From Pelagibacterium lacus (GTDB lineage Bacteria > Pseudomonadota > Alphaproteobacteria > Rhizobiales > Devosiaceae), in the NCBI RefSeq assembly GCF_003345525.1, contig NZ_QQNH01000013.1, positions 1-64,000 on the forward strand: a stretch of 64,000 nt of DNA, read 5' to 3'. A model generated the notes under the pieces. The model had not been told where the DNA came from. It worked only from the letters and a program-made list of their open reading frames with translations, and did not search any database. Made by a program: the position numbers and the translations under genes. How positions within the stretch are numbered: position 1 is the stretch's first letter; each line of letters starts with the position of its first letter. Below are positions 6,087 to 14,364 of the stretch, one piece after another.

Positions 6087-8540
6087 ATGCGCCCTGCCGA
6101 TCCCCTGCCTATCGATGCCGTCCTTGCCGAGCTGCGCGCCGCGCTCGAGGAGGGGACGCGGGCGGTGCTCGTCGCGCCGCCGGGGGCGGGCAAGACCACG
6201 CGGGTGCCGCTCGCCCTGCTGGATGCTCCATGGCGGCGCGACGGGAGGATCGTCATGCTCGAACCGCGCCGGCTGGCGGCGCGGGCCGCGGCGCGGCGCA
6301 TGGCGGAGACGCTGGGCGAGGCGGTGGGGGAAACCGTCGGCTATCGCGTGCGCATGGACACCAAGGTCTCGGCCCGCACCCGCATCGAGGTGGTGACCGA
6401 GGGGGTGTTCACCCGCATGGTGCTCAACGATCCGGAGCTAACCGGCGTCGCCGCCGTGCTGTTCGACGAATTCCACGAGCGCAGCCTCGATGCCGATCTG
6501 GGGCTGGCGCTCACCCTCGACGCCACCGCGCTGCGCGAGGATCTGCGCATCCTCGTCATGTCGGCCACCCTCGACGGGACGGCGGTGGCGGCGCTCCTGG
6601 GTGCGGTGCCGGTGATCGAAAGCGAGGGGCGCGCCTTTCCGGTCGAAACCCGCCATATCATCCCCGACCCCAAGGCGCGGATCGAGGCGGTCGTGGTGGC
6701 CGCCATCCGCCGCGCGCTGGCCGAGGAAACCGGCTCGCTGCTGGTCTTTCTGCCCGGGCAGGCCGAAATCGGCCGCGTGGCCGAGGCGCTGGACGGGAGC
6801 GTCGGCGGGCTGACCGATATCGCCCCGCTCTACGGGCAATTGACCGCGGCGGAGCAGGACCGCGCCATATTGCCGGCGCCGCCCGGACGCCGCAAGATCG
6901 TCCTCGCCACGGCCATCGCCCAGACCTCGCTCACCATTGAGGGCATCAGCGTGGTGCTCGATTCCGGGCTGGCGCGCCTGCCGGTCTACGAGCCCGATAC
7001 GGGGCTGACGCGGCTCGAAACCCGGAGGGTGAGCCGGGCCGCCGCCGACCAGCGCCGCGGCCGGGCCGGGCGCACCGGGCCGGGGGTGTGCTATCGCCTG
7101 TGGCATGAGGGGCAGACGGCGAGTCTCAAACCCTTCGATCCGCCGGAAATCCTTGCCGCCGACCTCACCGGCTTCGCGCTCGACGTGGCCGGCTGGGGGG
7201 TCACCGACCCCGATGCGCTGGCCCTGCTCGACCCGCCCCCCGCCCCGGCCTGGAACGAGGCGATGGCGCTGCTGCGGGCCATTGGCGGGCTCGACGGCAA
7301 GGGCCATATCACCGCGCATGGGCGCCTCCTGGCCCGGCTGCCGCTGCATCCCCGCCTCGGCCACATGATCGCGCTGGCCGCCGCCGAAGGCGCGGCCAGC
7401 GATGCGGCGCTGCTCGCCGTATTGGTCAGCGAGCACGGGCTGGCCGGCACGGGGACCGATCTGGGGGCGCGCTTCGAGCGGCTGCGGCGCGACGGCTCGC
7501 AACGCGGGCGGCAGGCGCGCGGACTGGCCGGGCGCTGGGCAGGGCTGGTCGAAGGGCGCAAGGGGGAGGCGAGCGGGGCCGAACTCGGCCGCCATCTGGC
7601 GCGGGCCTTTCCCGACCGGGTGGCGCAGGCCATGGGGGGCGGCCGCTTTCGCCTCGCCAATGGGCGGCAGGCGGCGCTCGATGAGACCGAGGCGCTGGCG
7701 CGGGCGCCATTCCTCGTCGTCGCCGACATGACCGGGGCGGCGGGGCGCGGGCATATCCGCTCGGCCATTGGGCTGGATCGCGAGACCATCGCGGCGGAGT
7801 TCGCCGACCGGATCGCGACGGAAACCGAACTGGCGTTCGACGCGGCGGCGCGCGCGGTGCGGGCCCGGCGCCGCACGCGGCTCGGCGCGCTGGTGCTCGA
7901 CGACGCGCCCAGCGCCATCGCCGACGGGGCGGAAGCGGCGCGGCTGCTGGCCGAGGGCGTGGCGCGGATCGGCATCGACAAGCTGTCCTGGACGCGCGAG
8001 CAGCGCGCCTTGCGGGCCCGGGCCTCGTTCCTGCATGAAGCGCTGGGGGCGGAATGGCCGGACCTCTCGGACGCGGCGCTGGCCGAGGACGGGGCCCTGT
8101 GGCTGGTGCCCCATATCGCCGGGCTGTCGCGGCTCGACGCCATCACGCCCGATCACCTGGCCGCGGCGCTGTTCGATCTCCTGCCCTGGGAGCGGCGGGG
8201 GCGGATCGACGCCCTGCTCCCCTCCCATTTCGCCGCGCCCTCGGGCAGCCATGTGCCGATCGACTATGGGGCGGAGAACGGCCCGGTGCTGGCCATAAGG
8301 GTGCAGGAATTGTTCGGGCTCGACAGCCATCCGGCCATTGCCGATGGCCGGATCAGGCTGCTGCTGTCGCTGCTCTCGCCGGCCCACCGCCCCATCCAGA
8401 CGACGCGCGACCTGCCCGGCTTCTGGCGCGGCAGCTGGAAGGAGGTGGCGCGCGACCTCAAGGGGCGCTATCCGCGGCATTACTGGCCCGACGACCCCCT
8501 CGCCGCCCAGGCCACCAACCGCGCCAAGCCGCGGGGTTAG
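6087..8540 (+). CDS. hrpB: ATP-dependent helicase HrpB
   Basis: An 817-residue DEAH-family helicase, the usual HrpB length. Walker A PPGAGKTT is at residues 31-38, the DEFH box (HrpB variant of DEAH) at about 127-130, SATLDG follows as motif III, and QRRGRAGRTGPGVCYRLW is motif VI. The C-terminal HrpB domain is recognisable by WPDLSDAAL and LPWERRGRIDALLPSHFAAPSGS. HrpB is an RNA/DNA helicase of uncertain physiological role in proteobacteria. The ATG at 6087 gives MRPADPLPIDAVLAEL, the family start. Confidence 0.95.
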   Translation: MRPADPLPIDAVLAELRAALEEGTRAVLVAPPGAGKTTRVPLALLDAPWRRDGRIVMLEPRRLAARAAARRMAETLGEAVGETVGYRVRMDTKVSARTRIEVVTEGVFTRMVLNDPELTGVAAVLFDEFHERSLDADLGLALTLDATALREDLRILVMSATLDGTAVAALLGAVPVIESEGRAFPVETRHIIPDPKARIEAVVVAAIRRALAEETGSLLVFLPGQAEIGRVAEALDGSVGGLTDIAPLYGQLTAAEQDRAILPAPPGRRKIVLATAIAQTSLTIEGISVVLDSGLARLPVYEPDTGLTRLETRRVSRAAADQRRGRAGRTGPGVCYRLWHEGQTASLKPFDPPEILAADLTGFALDVAGWGVTDPDALALLDPPPAPAWNEAMALLRAIGGLDGKGHITAHGRLLARLPLHPRLGHMIALAAAEGAASDAALLAVLVSEHGLAGTGTDLGARFERLRRDGSQRGRQARGLAGRWAGLVEGRKGEASGAELGRHLARAFPDRVAQAMGGGRFRLANGRQAALDETEALARAPFLVVADMTGAAGRGHIRSAIGLDRETIAAEFADRIATETELAFDAAARAVRARRRTRLGALVLDDAPSAIADGAEAARLLAEGVARIGIDKLSWTREQRALRARASFLHEALGAEWPDLSDAALAEDGALWLVPHIAGLSRLDAITPDHLAAALFDLLPWERRGRIDALLPSHFAAPSGSHVPIDYGAENGPVLAIRVQELFGLDSHPAIADGRIRLLLSLLSPAHRPIQTTRDLPGFWRGSWKEVARDLKGRYPRHYWPDDPLAAQATNRAKPRG

Positions 8541-8553
8541 GATTCCCACCTGT

Positions 8554-8601
8554 CGCGCTTCCGAACCGCAAAAGTGGTATCCACTTTTGCTGGAAGCACT
8601 T
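8554..8601. repeat. Family C palindromic repeat, copy 1
   Basis: CGCTTCCGAACCG then CAAAAGTGG / CCACTTTTG and CTGGAAGC. The same architecture occurs at 20044 and 21942. It lies in the tail between hrpB and the convergent gene ending at 8601, where it may act as a bidirectional transcription stop. Confidence 0.75.
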
Positions 8602-11327
8602 TAACCGGCTTCACGCCAGCGCTGGGAGCGCACGAAGGCGGCGAAATCTTCCCCGCTCATCGGGCGGGCGATGGCGTAGCCCTGCAATACGGTGCAGCCC
8701 ATATCGGCCAGGATCGCCGCGTGCTCCCAGCTCTCCACCCCCTCGGCGACGGCCTCGATGCCCAGCGAGGTGCCGATCTCGATGATCGAGGCGACGAGCT
8801 GGCGCTGGCGGTCGCCGCCGGTGATGGGCTGCACGAGCTGGCGGTCGATCTTGAGGCGGCGGGGCTGGAGCTGCAGCAGGCTGACGATCGAAGCGTAGCC
8901 GGTACCGAAATCGTCGATCTCGATATCGATGCCCAGTTCCTGGATCTGGTCGATATTCCACGACACCATGGTGTCGCGCTCGTCGAGATAGATGGATTCG
9001 ACCAGTTCGAACGCCACGGTGCCCGGGGCGATGTCGAGCGCCCGCAGGGTTTCGATCAGCGTATCGTCATGCAGCCGGCGGGCCGAGACGTTGACCGAAA
9101 CGCGCGGCACGAACACCCCCTCGAGCGCCCAGGCCTCGCGCTGGGCCAGCGCCTGTTCGAGGATCATCCGGTCGATGGTCGCCACCACGTTGAGTTCCTC
9201 GGCCGCCGCCATGAAGGCGTCGGGGGTGAGGAGGCCGCGCAGGGGATGCTGCCAGCGCGCCAGGGCCTCGACCCCGACGATGTCGCGGGTCGTGGCATCG
9301 ATCTGCGGCTGGTAATGGGCGATGAACTCATTGTTGTCGAGGGCGGCGAGCAGGTCGTCGGACACCCGCTTGGCGGTGACGATCTCGGCCTGCAATTCGG
9401 CCGAGAAGAATTCGGCCCGGTTGCGCCCGCGCCGCTTGGCGCGATAGAGCGCGATATCGGCATTGACCAGCAATTGCCGCGGCGCGGTTTCGCGCACATT
9501 GCCCTCGGCGATGCCGATGGAGACCCCGAAGCGGCATTCATGGCCCTGATAGGAGACCGGCCGGCGCATGGTGGCGATGATCCGGTCGGCCAGCGCCCGC
9601 AGGTCGGGGCCGGGCTTGCCGCCGATGCACAGGATGACGAATTCGTCGCCGCCGATGCGGGCCACGAAATCGGTCTGCCGCACCGCGCGCTTGAGGATCT
9701 GGGAGGCGTGCACCAGCATGGCGTCGCCAGCCGCGTGGCCCAGCGTATCGTTGATCTGCTTGAAGCGGTCGAGATCGATATGGAGGATGGCCGCCAGCCC
9801 GTCGGACCGCCCCTCGGGCGAGGTGTGGCGCTCCAGAACCTCGTCGAGATAGCGCCGGTTGGGCAGGCCGGTCAGCGGATCGTGCATGGCGTTGTGCTCG
9901 ATGCGCGCCTTGGCGCTTTCCAGCTCGAAATTCTTGGCTTCCGCCTGGGTCTTGGCACGCAGCAGCGCCTCGGAGAGCTCGGCATCGGGGGTGGCGTCCC
10001 AGTTGACGCCGACCATGCGCGGCGAAGCGCCGGCATCCTGATAGACCGAGCCGATGGCGCGGATATGGCGCACCGCCCCGTCGCGGGCCACAACGCGGAA
10101 TGTGGACTGGTAGCGCTCGCCCGAGCGGATCGAGGTGTTGAAATCGCGCTCGGCGCGCTCGCGGTCGTCCGGGTGCAGGCGCCCGCTCCAATGGGTGTAG
10201 TCGCGCCGCCCGCCATCGCGGGGCTGGTCGTAGAGCTCGTTCATGCGGTCGTCCCAGGCAAGGTTGCCGGTGACGATGTTGAGCTCCCACACCCCCACCT
10301 GGCTGGTGGCCAGCGCCAATTCGAGCCGGCGCGACAGCCGGGTCAGCTCGGTGGCGCGGCGGCGCTGCTCGATCATGCGACGGCGGCGCTCCTCGTTGAG
10401 CCGGCCGAGCAGGATGATGGGGACGATGACCAGCAGCGCCCCCAGCCCCAGGCCCAGCCGGATGAGCGGCGCATTGGGCGGGGTGGTGTCCCAGCCCCCC
10501 TGGGGCGTGGCGGACAGCGTCCACTGGCCCGAGGGCAGCAGGATGGTGGTCTGCACCGGGTCCTGGGCGAGAATGGCGGGATCGCCGTAAAAGGCCATGC
10601 GGTCGCCGATCCGGCCATCGCGGCCGGAAATGGCGATGGCGATTTCCTCGTCGGCGGCGCGGACACCGCTTTCGGCATAGAGGCGATCGGCGTCGATCAC
10701 CGCCGAGACGATGCCCCAGAAGCGCTCCTCGCCGGATTGGTCGGTATAGAACACCGGGAAGCGTCCCAGGAAACCGCGCCCGCCCTGCACCAGATGCACC
10801 GGGCCGGCAAGGACGATGGAGCGGCTGTCGCGGGCCAGCAGGGCCGCGTCGCGCTGCTCGGCATTTTCGCGATAATCGAGCCCGATGGCGGGGCGGTTGG
10901 TCTCCAGCGGGTGGATCATGGAGACGACGAGATCGGGCGCCGCGGCGACGTTGATCAGCTGGTTGTCCTGGGCGAAGAGATAGGCGGCCAGATCGGCGAA
11001 GCGCGCCTGATCCATATGGGGCTCGGTGGCGATGGTGCTGATGAGGCCATGCACGAGCTGGAGGTTGGAATTGACCTTGCCTTCGAGCTGGGCGCGGACC
11101 AGCGCCACCTTGGCGAGCACGTCGGCCCGCTGGGCCTGGGCATGGAGCTCGCGGTTCTGGTAGTCGGCGAACACGATGGCCATCGCCACCACGACCAGCG
11201 CGATGGCGGTTGGGATATTGCCGGCCCGAAACAGCGTCCGCAACCAGCGCCTCGTCCTCAGTTTCCCCACCCGCGCCAAACCTTGCCTGCCCACCCCTCT
11301 GCCGGGCTGGGCTGCACTGTCGGCCAT
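8601..11327 (-). CDS. CHASE-PAS-GGDEF-EAL cyclic-di-GMP signalling protein
   Basis: A 908-residue membrane sensor. An N-terminal TM segment (IPTAIALVVVAMAIVFADYQ) precedes a periplasmic CHASE-type domain (GRFPVFYTDQSGEERFWGIVS), a second TM (LGLGLGALLVIVPIILLG), a PAS domain, a GGDEF domain with intact ARIGGDEFVILC, and an EAL domain with intact VEALARWQHP and the loop IDDFGTGYAS. Both catalytic signatures are intact, so it may make and degrade c-di-GMP or switch between the two. The periplasmic ligand is unknown. The gene stands alone. An upstream ORF extension to 11511 is in another frame. Confidence 0.92.
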   Translation of the reverse strand: MADSAAQPGRGVGRQGLARVGKLRTRRWLRTLFRAGNIPTAIALVVVAMAIVFADYQNRELHAQAQRADVLAKVALVRAQLEGKVNSNLQLVHGLISTIATEPHMDQARFADLAAYLFAQDNQLINVAAAPDLVVSMIHPLETNRPAIGLDYRENAEQRDAALLARDSRSIVLAGPVHLVQGGRGFLGRFPVFYTDQSGEERFWGIVSAVIDADRLYAESGVRAADEEIAIAISGRDGRIGDRMAFYGDPAILAQDPVQTTILLPSGQWTLSATPQGGWDTTPPNAPLIRLGLGLGALLVIVPIILLGRLNEERRRRMIEQRRRATELTRLSRRLELALATSQVGVWELNIVTGNLAWDDRMNELYDQPRDGGRRDYTHWSGRLHPDDRERAERDFNTSIRSGERYQSTFRVVARDGAVRHIRAIGSVYQDAGASPRMVGVNWDATPDAELSEALLRAKTQAEAKNFELESAKARIEHNAMHDPLTGLPNRRYLDEVLERHTSPEGRSDGLAAILHIDLDRFKQINDTLGHAAGDAMLVHASQILKRAVRQTDFVARIGGDEFVILCIGGKPGPDLRALADRIIATMRRPVSYQGHECRFGVSIGIAEGNVRETAPRQLLVNADIALYRAKRRGRNRAEFFSAELQAEIVTAKRVSDDLLAALDNNEFIAHYQPQIDATTRDIVGVEALARWQHPLRGLLTPDAFMAAAEELNVVATIDRMILEQALAQREAWALEGVFVPRVSVNVSARRLHDDTLIETLRALDIAPGTVAFELVESIYLDERDTMVSWNIDQIQELGIDIEIDDFGTGYASIVSLLQLQPRRLKIDRQLVQPITGGDRQRQLVASIIEIGTSLGIEAVAEGVESWEHAAILADMGCTVLQGYAIARPMSGEDFAAFVRSQRWREAG

Positions 11328-11594
11328 GAGGGCTTAACAGCGCCTTTAAAGCCGGCTTTTCGCCGTCCTGATTCGCCGTGGGCGGCGGCAGTGTGGCGGT
11401 TTCGGGACAGGGGGACAAAAAAACCCGCCGATTTGTCGCCATGATCTTGAACTGGCCGGGGGAAGCTGCGTATCCTGAAAGTCTTCGCGAGAGCGCGAAG
11501 GGCAAGAGCAACCTCCGGCGGCAATACGGGCCATCCTGTATTCCGCCGTCTTTTTTTTGGCGCGGCGGGCGTGGTCGCGCCGGGCTGGCTCAGC

Positions 11595-11656
11595 ACCCCC
11601 CCTCATCCGACCTTTCGCTATCGCGAAAGCCCACCTTCTCCCACCAGGGGAGAAGG
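11595..11656. repeat. Family A repeat, copy 5
   Basis: CCCCCTCATCCG, inner hairpin CCTTTCGC / GCGAAAG around TAT, then CACCTTCTCCCACCAGGGG. It lies just beyond the stop of the HerA-like ATPase gene. Confidence 0.85.
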
Positions 11657-11671
11657 AAAGAGGGGCAGCTC

Positions 11672-13180
11672 CTACTCGGCTGCGGCGCGGGTGGGGAGGG
11701 TGGCGGGGGCGGTGGGGTCGCCGGGAAGGGTTTCGGTGCCGAGATCGGGGAAGGCGACGATGCGGCGGTTGGAGAAATCCTCGCGCAGGACGACCAGCCC
11801 GCGATCCTCGAAAAAGGTCAGCAGCCGGCGGGCCCGGGACGCCGAGTGGGAGCCATAGGCGCGGGCCAGGGTCGCGTCGGACGGACAGGGGCGCCGTTCC
11901 AGCGCGGCGCGAGCCACGATGAGGAAAACCCCCTGCACATCCTCGGGCAGCGATGCGGCGAGATCGAGCGCCGCCTGCCAGCCATCGGACGCGACGGCTT
12001 CGGTATCCACCCCGGCCCGGGCCACCGCGAACAGGCGCTTGAAGGCGTTGAGATCGGGCGGGGTGCCGGGCACGCGGCGAATGCGGCAGCGCACGAGGAA
12101 ATCCTGATAGAGCACCGCGACCGAGCGGAAGCTGGCATCCGGGTCCTCGAGGATTTCGGCGAGGACGGCGTCGATGGCGGCGCTGCGCTCGGCCTCGTCG
12201 ATCTCGGGGAACAGGCTGGCCGGCTCGGGCTCGGCGCGGGGCACGGGCTGGCTCAACTGGGTGAGGATATCGGCGGTGGGACGCGGCGCGGGCGGCGGGG
12301 CGCGGCGCGGCAGGGGCCGCAGCTCCTCCTCGGCGCCGGGGGTGAAGATCAGCTCGGCGGCATCGGCCCCGGTCTCGGGCAAGGGCATCAGCCGGGGGCT
12401 GGTGGAGCGGGCGCTGGTTTCCACCGCGCCGATGCGCACGGGCAGCGGGCGGCGCGACAGCGCCGGACCGAGGGCGACGAAATTGCCCTTTTCGAGATCG
12501 CGGAACATTTCGGTGCCGCGCCGGTCCATGCCCAGAAGATCGCCGGCCCGGGCCATGTCGATATCGAGAAAGGTGCGGCCCATCAAGAAGTTGGAGGCCT
12601 CGGCGGCGACGTTCTTGGCCAGCTTGGCGAGGCGCTGGGTGGCAATGACCCCGGCCAGCCCGCGCTTGCGGCCGCGGCACATGAGATTGGTCATGGCGCC
12701 GAGGGAGAGTTTTCGCGCCTCGTCGGAGACCTCGCCGGCAGCGGCGGGGGCGAAAAGCTGGGCCTCGTCGACGACGACCAGCATGGGATACCAGAAATCG
12801 CGCTCGGCATCGAAGAGGCCCCCCATGAAGGCGGCGGCGGCGCGCATCTGCGCCTCGGCCTCCATCCCTTCGAGCGAGAGCACCACCGAGACCCGGTGCT
12901 GGCGGATGCGGCCGGCGATGCGGGTCAGCTCGAGCTCGGAGCGGTCGGCCTCGACCACCACATGGCCGAACTTATCGGCAAGGGTGACGAAATCGCCCTC
13001 GGGATCGATGACGCATTGCTGCACCCATTGGGCGCTCTGTTCGAGGAGGCGACGCAGGAGATGGGACTTGCCCGAGCCCGAATTGCCCTGCACCAGCAGG
13101 CGGGTGGCCAGCAATTCCTCGAGATCGAGCCGGGCCGGCGTGCCGGTTCTGGTCGTGCCCATATCGATTTCGACGGTCAT
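11672..13180 (-). CDS. HerA/DUF87-type ATP-binding protein
   Basis: About 502 residues from the ATG at 13180, which gives MTVEIDMGTTRTGTPARLDL. The HerA-FtsK superfamily P-loop is QGNSGSGKSHLLRRLLE and the Walker B region LVVVDEAQLFAP; RGRKRGLAGVIATQRLAKL carries the conserved Arg/Gln of sensor motifs. The C-terminal third resembles a winged-helix segment (YGSHSASRARRLLTFFEDRG). HerA proteins are hexameric DNA translocases, but no NurA-type nuclease is next to this one. This DUF87 group is frequent as a solitary gene in alphaproteobacteria and its function is not established. The frame continues to 13273 without a better start. Confidence 0.82.
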   Translation of the reverse strand: MTVEIDMGTTRTGTPARLDLEELLATRLLVQGNSGSGKSHLLRRLLEQSAQWVQQCVIDPEGDFVTLADKFGHVVVEADRSELELTRIAGRIRQHRVSVVLSLEGMEAEAQMRAAAAFMGGLFDAERDFWYPMLVVVDEAQLFAPAAAGEVSDEARKLSLGAMTNLMCRGRKRGLAGVIATQRLAKLAKNVAAEASNFLMGRTFLDIDMARAGDLLGMDRRGTEMFRDLEKGNFVALGPALSRRPLPVRIGAVETSARSTSPRLMPLPETGADAAELIFTPGAEEELRPLPRRAPPPAPRPTADILTQLSQPVPRAEPEPASLFPEIDEAERSAAIDAVLAEILEDPDASFRSVAVLYQDFLVRCRIRRVPGTPPDLNAFKRLFAVARAGVDTEAVASDGWQAALDLAASLPEDVQGVFLIVARAALERRPCPSDATLARAYGSHSASRARRLLTFFEDRGLVVLREDFSNRRIVAFPDLGTETLPGDPTAPATLPTRAAAE

Positions 13181-13290
13181 CGTCCGGGAATGCTCCGAGG
13201 AAGGTGGGTGATTCGCAATCGCGCCGGGCGGCGGCGATAGGGGCCAATCTAGTGGGAGTCGGCGCGAACGCAAACACCATGCGGATTTTC

Positions 13291-13319
13291 TTGAAACGGT
13301 ATAGTTCCTATACTATTTT
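13291..13319 (+). promoter_or_regulatory. brnTA promoter with overlapping palindrome
   Basis: TTGAAA (13291-13296), a 17-bp spacer and TATTTT (13314-13319) form a plausible promoter. A perfect inverted repeat GTATAG-TTC-CTATAC (13299-13313) fills the spacer. BrnA antitoxins repress their own promoter, so this is the likely operator. Confidence 0.5.
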
Positions 13320-13390
13320 AATCCAAGACTTTTGAGTATGATCCGGAAAAGAGCCGCATCAACCACGCCAAGCACGGCATCGATTTCGCC

Positions 13391-13588
13391 ATGGCGCAGG
13401 CGCTCTGGACCGACGAGCATCTGCTCGAAATCCCGGCCCGCACCGTGGACGAACCGCGGTTTCTGGTGATCGGGCGCATCGCGGGCAAGCATTGGTCGGC
13501 GGTGATCACCTATCGCGGCGCGGTGATCCGGATCATTTCAGTGCGCCGCGCAAGGCCAGAGGAGATCGCTTATTATGAAGGCACGTGA
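13391..13588 (+). CDS. brnT: BrnT family toxin (start unclear)
   Basis: The frame encodes a BrnT-like ribonuclease toxin: the C-terminal part has LVIGRIAGKHWSAVITYRG, IRIISVRRARPEEIAYYEG, typical of the family. The first ATG at 13391 gives only 65 residues. The same frame upstream is open from 13322 and encodes the conserved BrnT N-terminus FEYDPEKSRINHAKHGIDFA, but no ATG, GTG or TTG lies there and a TAA occupies 13319-13321. Either an unusual start is used or the 5' end has mutated. The toxin overlaps the antitoxin by 14 bp. Confidence 0.7.
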   Translation: MAQALWTDEHLLEIPARTVDEPRFLVIGRIAGKHWSAVITYRGAVIRIISVRRARPEEIAYYEGT

Positions 13589-13811
13589 GTTCGAACGGGC
13601 GTTCGAGGCCGGGGACAGGCTGGACGATGCGCTCGACCTTGAGGCGGCGCGCCGGCCCAACCTCGAAATGCGCCGGGTCAATGTCGACTTCCCCTCCTGG
13701 GTGGTGGAGGGGCTCGACAGGGAAGCCAAAAAGCTCGGTGTGACGCGGCAATCGCTGATCAAGGTGTGGATCGCGCAAAAGCTGGAGGCCGAGGGTCCGT
13801 CGCGGCTTTGA
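13575..13811 (+). CDS. brnA: BrnA family antitoxin
   Basis: A 78-residue protein with the ribbon-helix-helix-type C-terminal region MRRVNVDFPSWVVEGLDREA followed by KKLGVTRQSLIKVWIAQKLE, as in BrnA/CopG-like antitoxins. It follows brnT with a 14-bp overlap, the usual toxin-first brnTA order. It should neutralise BrnT and repress the promoter upstream. Confidence 0.85.
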   Translation: MKAREFERAFEAGDRLDDALDLEAARRPNLEMRRVNVDFPSWVVEGLDREAKKLGVTRQSLIKVWIAQKLEAEGPSRL

Positions 13812-13866
13812 CCGCATGCGGCAAATTGGCCTATCGTTGTTGTCCCTCGCGATTCTGGAGCCTTGC

Positions 13867-14364
13867 ATGCCCCTGCGCCTTTTCACTTCGCTGTTCGGCA
13901 AGCCGCCGGTCGAGCCGGCCGGGCCGCAAGTCGGCGCCCTGCCCTACAGGGTGGTCGACGGGCAAGTGACGGTGCTGCTGATCACCTCGCGCGGGCGGGG
14001 GAAATGGATCTTTCCCAAGGGCGGGCTGATGGAGGGCCAGACCGCGTGGGAAAGCGCCGCCCATGAGGCCTATGAGGAAGCCGGGGTCGAGGGGGAGATC
14101 GAAGAAAGCCCGATCGGCTCCTATTACCTGCCGGTGACCGATGAACGGCCCAAGCCGGTCGAGGTGAAGATGTTTCCGCTGCTGGTCACCCATCAGCGCG
14201 AGGACTGGAAGGAAATGGGCCAGCGCTATCGCCACTGGGCGGTGCTGCCCGAGGCCAGGCGCCTGATCACCCATGACGGGCTGGCCGAGTTGGCCCTGGC
14301 GCTGGGCCGGCGCGAGAGCGGCAAGCCCCCTCAGGGAACGAAAAACAGCGCCATAGCCCAATAG
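13867..14364 (+). CDS. Nudix hydrolase
   Basis: 165 residues starting MPLRLFTSLFGK; the ATG at 13867 has GGAG 5 nt upstream, better than the ATG at 13816. The Nudix box reads GGLMEGQTAW then ESAAHEAYEEAGVEG. The catalytic EAYEE glutamates are kept, while the consensus first Glu and the Arg of REUXEE are replaced by Gln and His. The IFPKG lead-in resembles diadenosine/diphosphoinositol polyphosphate hydrolases. Substrate unknown. The 3' end overlaps the convergent phosphate transporter gene by 34 bp. Confidence 0.87.
   Translation: MPLRLFTSLFGKPPVEPAGPQVGALPYRVVDGQVTVLLITSRGRGKWIFPKGGLMEGQTAWESAAHEAYEEAGVEGEIEESPIGSYYLPVTDERPKPVEVKMFPLLVTHQREDWKEMGQRYRHWAVLPEARRLITHDGLAELALALGRRESGKPPQGTKNSAIAQ

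Noticed and set aside
8574-11444. Very long plus-strand open frame (956 codons) opposite the GGDEF-EAL gene
   Set aside because: It is an antisense shadow produced by high third-position GC. The translation has no recognisable domain and is low in complexity, while the minus strand encodes clear domains.
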